From Sphingomonas gellani (GTDB taxonomy: Bacteria; Pseudomonadota; Alphaproteobacteria; Sphingomonadales; Sphingomonadaceae), in assembly GCF_900110035.1 (NCBI RefSeq), contig NZ_FOCF01000013.1, forward strand, positions 1 to 42,852: a stretch of DNA of 42,852 nt. The letters run 5' to 3'. Under the pieces are notes generated by a model. It was given only the letters and a program-made list of their open reading frames with translations. It was not told the origin of the DNA and searched no databases. Shown in pieces: positions 39,683-42,852 of the stretch. Positions within the stretch are counted from its first letter, which is position 1. Every line of letters begins with the position of its first letter. The translations under genes and the position numbers were made by a program.

Positions 39683-40687
39683 ATGTTCACGCCCATGACA
39701 CGTTTTTCACTGCTGGACCTGGTTCCCGTCGTCGAAGGCGGCACGGTGGGCACCGCGCTCGCCAACGCCGCCGATCTCGCGCGCCATGCAGAGACGCTCG
39801 GCTATGGGCGATACTGGGTGGCGGAGCACCACGGCATGACCGGCATCGCCAGCGCCGCCACCGCCGTGGTGATCGGCCATGTCGCCGCCGCGACCAGCAC
39901 CATCCGCGTTGGTGCCGGCGGCATCATGCTGCCCAATCACGCGCCGTTGGTGATCGCGGAACAGTTCGGCACGCTGGAGGCGCTGTTCCCGGGTCGCATC
40001 GACCTGGGGTTTGGCCGCGCGCCGGGATCGGACCAGCGGGTCGCGCGGGCGCTGCGCCGGACGTTGGAAACAGACCCCAACGCGTTCCCGCAGGATGTGC
40101 TGGAGGTGATGAGCTATTTCGCCGACGATGGCCAAACCGGCATCCGCGCCACCCCCGGCGCGGGGGCGAACGTGCCGCTCTGGATCCTGGGGTCCAGCCT
40201 GTTCGGGGCGCAGCTCGCCGCCGCGCTGGGTCTGCCCTACGCCTTCGCCTCGCATTTCGCGCCCGACGCGCTGGATCAGGCGCTGGCCATCTATCGCCGC
40301 GACTTCCGCCCCTCCGCGCAACTCGATCGCCCCCATGCGATGGCGGGCTTCAACGTGTTCGCGGCCGACACGGACGCGGAGGCGGAGCTGCTCGCCTCAT
40401 CCCAGCAACAGGCGTTCGTCGCGCTCCGGACCGGCAATCCACGCCAGCTGCCCCCGCCCGTGCCCGGCTACCGCGCCAGCCTGCCGCCGGCGCAGGCCGT
40501 GATCCTCGACCATGTGCTGGCCTGCTCGGCCATCGGCTCTCCGCAGACGGTGCAGGCCGGGCTGAAGGCGTTCATCGATCGCACGCAGGTGGACGAGGTG
40601 ATGATCACCAGCGCCATCCACGATCACACCGCCCGCAAGCGTTCGATCGCCATCGCGGCGGAGGCGATGCAGGCACTGACCGCCTGA
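39683..40687 (+). CDS. Luciferase-like (LLM) flavin-dependent oxidoreductase
   Basis: A 334-residue TIM-barrel flavoprotein of the luciferase-like monooxygenase family. Typical elements are FSLLDLVPVVEG at the N-terminus, YWVAEHHGMTGIAS, IRVGAGGIMLPNHAPLVIAEQFGTLEALFPGRIDLGFGRAPG (cofactor and substrate region) and VPLWILGSSLFGAQLAA. It belongs to the group called MsnO8/alkane-monooxygenase-like LLM proteins, whose substrates are mostly unknown. A second in-frame ATG at 39695 (MTRFSLL) may be the true start; neither has a clear ribosome site. A hairpin follows the stop. Confidence 0.87.
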   Translation: MFTPMTRFSLLDLVPVVEGGTVGTALANAADLARHAETLGYGRYWVAEHHGMTGIASAATAVVIGHVAAATSTIRVGAGGIMLPNHAPLVIAEQFGTLEALFPGRIDLGFGRAPGSDQRVARALRRTLETDPNAFPQDVLEVMSYFADDGQTGIRATPGAGANVPLWILGSSLFGAQLAAALGLPYAFASHFAPDALDQALAIYRRDFRPSAQLDRPHAMAGFNVFAADTDAEAELLASSQQQAFVALRTGNPRQLPPPVPGYRASLPPAQAVILDHVLACSAIGSPQTVQAGLKAFIDRTQVDEVMITSAIHDHTARKRSIAIAAEAMQALTA

Positions 40688-40690
40688 ACC

Positions 40691-40712
40691 GCTCGCGTCG
40701 AATGACGCGGGC
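40691..40712 (+). terminator. Hairpin after the flavin oxidoreductase gene
   Basis: GCTCGCGTC (40691-40699) and GACGCGGGC (40704-40712) form a 9-bp stem with one T-G pair and a GAAT tetraloop, three bases after the stop. No T run follows. Confidence 0.55.
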
Positions 40713-40754
40713 GTGTAGGCGCTTAGGGATTCTGCAACCGGAACTGGACTGAGC

Positions 40755-41429
40755 ATGACCCCGCGCGAGCTGATCGGAACGGCCGTCGTCCCCGGCGGGG
40801 GCGAGACGCTACGCCTGTTCCGACGCGGCGGCGACTTCATCATCGCGCTGGATCGCAACGAGCTGATGAGCAGCCGGATGAGCGGGTCGGAGGAGGCGCT
40901 GGCCACGCTCACCTGCGACCGGCTGAACGGGTCGAAGCCGCCGCACTTGTTGATCGGCGGATATGGCATGGGCTTCACCCTGCGCGCCGCGCTAACCCGG
41001 CTGGACGCGCGCGCAAAGGTGACGGTCGCCGAACTGGTGCCGGAGATCATCGATTGGGCGCGGGGCCCGATGGCGGAGCTGGCCGCCGGCTGCCTCGACG
41101 ACCCGCGGGTTCGACTGGTGGCGGACGATGTCGCGGCGGTGATCGGGCGCGGCGTGGGCGACTATGACGCGATCCTGCTGGACGTGGACAATGGTCCCGA
41201 TGGCCTGACCCGCGACGCGAACGACCGGCTTTATTCGCCCGCCGGACTGATGGCCGCGCGGCGGGCGCTGGCGCCCGGCGGTATCCTGGCGGTCTGGTCG
41301 GCCGCACCTGACAACGCCTTTGCCCGGCGCATGGCACAGGCCGGCTTCGTCACCGAAGAGGTCGCGGTCCGCGCCCGCAGCAACGGCAAGGGCCCGCGGC
41401 ACGTCATCTGGCTCGGCCGACGCAGCTAG
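40755..41429 (+). CDS. Spermidine-synthase-fold (SAM-binding) protein
   Basis: A 224-residue Rossmann-fold protein related to polyamine aminopropyltransferases. Motif I is LLIGGYGMGFTLRAAL, and the post-motif acidic residue is in VTVAELVPEIIDWARG. The family loop is YDAILLDVDNGPDGLTRDANDRLYS. Aminopropyltransferases normally have catalytic Asp in a GGGDG...D pattern; here GGYGMG is degenerate and the N-terminal strand domain is short. It is therefore called by fold, not as a polyamine synthase. Its neighbours give no hint of a substrate. Confidence 0.82.
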   Translation: MTPRELIGTAVVPGGGETLRLFRRGGDFIIALDRNELMSSRMSGSEEALATLTCDRLNGSKPPHLLIGGYGMGFTLRAALTRLDARAKVTVAELVPEIIDWARGPMAELAAGCLDDPRVRLVADDVAAVIGRGVGDYDAILLDVDNGPDGLTRDANDRLYSPAGLMAARRALAPGGILAVWSAAPDNAFARRMAQAGFVTEEVAVRARSNGKGPRHVIWLGRRS

Positions 41430-41522
41430 GGTTCCTGCCCCATCAGGCGCCGCTTCCCGGTTAGTGACTTTCCATACGAAATCGGGATGTGGCATTGTGA
41501 GAACTCCGCATTAGGGACCCGT

Positions 41523-42524
41523 ATGACCAATCGACGTTCTCTGCTCTCCGCCATGGGCCTGTTGGCCGCGACGCCTGCCGCCGCGTTGCAACGGCGCAAG
41601 CGCGCTGCGGGGCCTGGCGCGACGGTCCTGTCGACTTGGGATTTCGGCGCGGCGGCCAATGCGGCGGCGTTTGCGCGGCTGAGCGCGGGCGGTTCCCTGC
41701 TCGACGCGGTGGAGGCCGGCGGCATGGTGCCGGAGGCGGATCCCGCCAATCACTCGGTCGGCTATTCCGGCTATCCCGACCGCGACGGGCATGTGACGCT
41801 CGACGCGGTCATCATGGACGATACCGGTCAGGTGGGCGCAGTCGCGGCGCTGGAAGACACGGTGCATGCGGTCTCCGTCGCGCGGCGGGTGATGGAAAAG
41901 ACGCCGCACACCATGCTGGTGGGAGACGGCGCGACCCGCTTCGCCCGCGACCAGGGCTTTCCACAGCGCGCGCTGCTCACCCCGGAGGCGGAAAAGGCGT
42001 GGCGCGACTGGCTGCGCACCGCGAACTACCGGCCGGAGGCGAATGTCGAGAACCGCGTGTCGCGAACGCCTGGCGGCGCGCTGGACCATGACACGATCGG
42101 CATCCTGGCGCGCGACGCGGCCGGGCGGCTCGCGGGCGCCTGCACGACCTCCGGCATGGCGTTCAAGATGCGCGGCCGGGTCGGCGATTCGCCACAGGTC
42201 GGCTGCGGCCTGTTCGTGGAGCGCGGTGTGGGTGCCGCGACCTCCACCGGCCTGGGCGAAGAGGTGACGCGCGTGGCCGGCACCGCACGCGTGGTCGCCT
42301 CCATGCGCGCCGGCCTGTCCCCGCAGGCCGCCTGCGAAGAGGTGGTGCGGCACATCGCCTCCCTGCGCGGCGACGCGATCCGGGGGGTTCAGGTCGGCTT
42401 CCTGGCGCTTGGCCCGCAAGGGGAAGTGGGCGCGTTCTGCCTGTTGCCGGGCTTCACCTATGCTGCGACAGACGCCGCCGGCCGCACGGTCGTCCACAAG
42501 GCCGGATCGCTGTTCCGGGCCTGA
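41523..42524 (+). CDS. Tat-exported Ntn hydrolase, asparaginase/glycosylasparaginase family
   Basis: A 333-residue protein beginning MTNRRSLLSAMGLLAATPAAA, a twin-arginine (Tat) signal with RR in TNRRSLL. The family 2 asparaginase motifs are present: DHDTIGILARD with the auto-processing Thr191, and GRVGDSPQVGCGLF; the N-terminal chain ends at ALDHD. The precursor would be split at Thr191 to two chains. It could be an N4-(beta-N-acetylglucosaminyl)-asparaginase (aspartylglucosaminidase) or isoaspartyl peptidase. ATG at 41523 is the start that begins the signal peptide. Confidence 0.88.
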   Translation: MTNRRSLLSAMGLLAATPAAALQRRKRAAGPGATVLSTWDFGAAANAAAFARLSAGGSLLDAVEAGGMVPEADPANHSVGYSGYPDRDGHVTLDAVIMDDTGQVGAVAALEDTVHAVSVARRVMEKTPHTMLVGDGATRFARDQGFPQRALLTPEAEKAWRDWLRTANYRPEANVENRVSRTPGGALDHDTIGILARDAAGRLAGACTTSGMAFKMRGRVGDSPQVGCGLFVERGVGAATSTGLGEEVTRVAGTARVVASMRAGLSPQAACEEVVRHIASLRGDAIRGVQVGFLALGPQGEVGAFCLLPGFTYAATDAAGRTVVHKAGSLFRA

Positions 42525-42525
42525 G

Positions 42526-42852
42526 GTGACACCGACGCCAGCAAAGCCCCCGCGCCGCCTGTTGGAGGTGTGCGTCGATTCGGTCGCGGGGCTCGTCGCG
42601 GCCACGCAGGGCGGCGCCGACCGGATCGAGCTGTGCGCCGCGCTGGGCATCGGCGGCCTGACCCCGCCGGAGTCGCTGATCCGCGCCGCCGCGGCGGGGA
42701 CCCTGCCCGTCCACCTGCTCTGCCGCCCCCGCGAAGGGGACTTCATCGCCTCCACCGCCGAACGGGCGCTGGTCGCCGACGACATCCGCCTCGCGGCCGA
42801 GGCGGGTCTGGCCGGCGTGGTGATCGGCGCGAGCGAAGCCGACCGGCGGCTC
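42526..42852 (+). CDS. cutC: CutC-family protein, N-terminal part
   Basis: The first 109 codons of a TIM-barrel protein run off the end of the window. LLEVCVDSVAGLVAATQGGA, DRIELCAALGIGGLTP and VHLLCRPREGDF are the CutC hallmark. The family was named for copper homeostasis in E. coli, though its function is debated. The start is set at the GTG at 42526, one base after the asparaginase stop; no ATG precedes the conserved part and the ribosome site is weak. Coupling with the upstream gene is likely. Confidence 0.85.
   Translation, partial: MTPTPAKPPRRLLEVCVDSVAGLVAATQGGADRIELCAALGIGGLTPPESLIRAAAAGTLPVHLLCRPREGDFIASTAERALVADDIRLAAEAGLAGVVIGASEADRRL

Noticed and set aside
40755..41429. Calling this gene speE (spermidine synthase)
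   Set aside because: The glycine-rich motif and the N-terminal domain are degenerate, so only the fold is supported.

Overview
The window reads as a chromosomal segment of a high-GC alphaproteobacterium of the Sphingomonas type. The evidence is codon use (third positions almost always G or C), a TonB-dependent receptor, an RNase E with an acidic insertion in its S1 domain, an RF2 gene without the programmed frameshift, GCTANA-type candidate -10 boxes, and the order rne / amiC-mrcA-prfB and thyA-folA-ribF-ileS-lspA. These are inferences from family knowledge; no 16S gene is present. I see no insertion sequence, phage, CRISPR array, rRNA or tRNA. Most of the window is housekeeping.

Layout. 1-2682: the 3' end of etfA, then a TonB-dependent receptor. 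2652-10055: a compact sensory island. On the minus strand lie a 63-residue single-pass membrane protein, a soluble PAS histidine kinase, a FixJ-type response regulator, a methyl-accepting chemotaxis protein without a periplasmic domain, and a 104-residue helical protein. Divergently on the plus strand lie a stand-alone receiver protein of much lower GC, a multi-pass membrane histidine kinase and a second FixJ-type regulator. The two arms share a 127-bp region holding two adjacent dyads. 10462-14062: a minus-strand pair, a two-domain GT4 glycosyltransferase followed by a GH130 glycoside phosphorylase/hydrolase. 14232-16907: queF, then the sulfur genes sseA and metC.

17405-23562: a dense minus-strand run thyA-folA-ribF-ileS-lspA-DUF3035 lipoprotein, with 8-bp overlaps at the last two junctions; the lipoprotein is a predicted substrate of the LspA encoded beside it. 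23621-24037: a RadC-type JAMM-domain protein alone. 24070-30447: a minus-strand cell-wall and translation block, amiC, mrcA (PBP1A), prfB and a lipoprotein-like methyltransferase. rne (30918-33704) is divergent from amiC and has a long leader with a hairpin next to its ribosome binding site.

34194-36284: two envelope proteins, a BepA-like M48 protease with TPRs and a DsbA-family thiol oxidoreductase. 36307-39582: on the minus strand, a HAD phosphatase and dapD (ATGA overlap), then glpX and a CPBP membrane protease (GTGA overlap). 39683-42852: a luciferase-like flavin oxidoreductase, a spermidine-synthase-fold protein, a Tat-exported asparaginase-family Ntn hydrolase and the start of cutC, all on the plus strand.

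The best candidates for something not yet described are the eight-gene sensory island with its coupled micro-membrane protein and its intercistronic 10-bp hairpin, and the GT4/alpha-barrel plus GH130 pair. The rest is ordinary core genome with a few local curiosities: a 26-bp tandem repeat copying the folA end, a 53% GC receiver gene and a 663-bp gap between amiC and mrcA.
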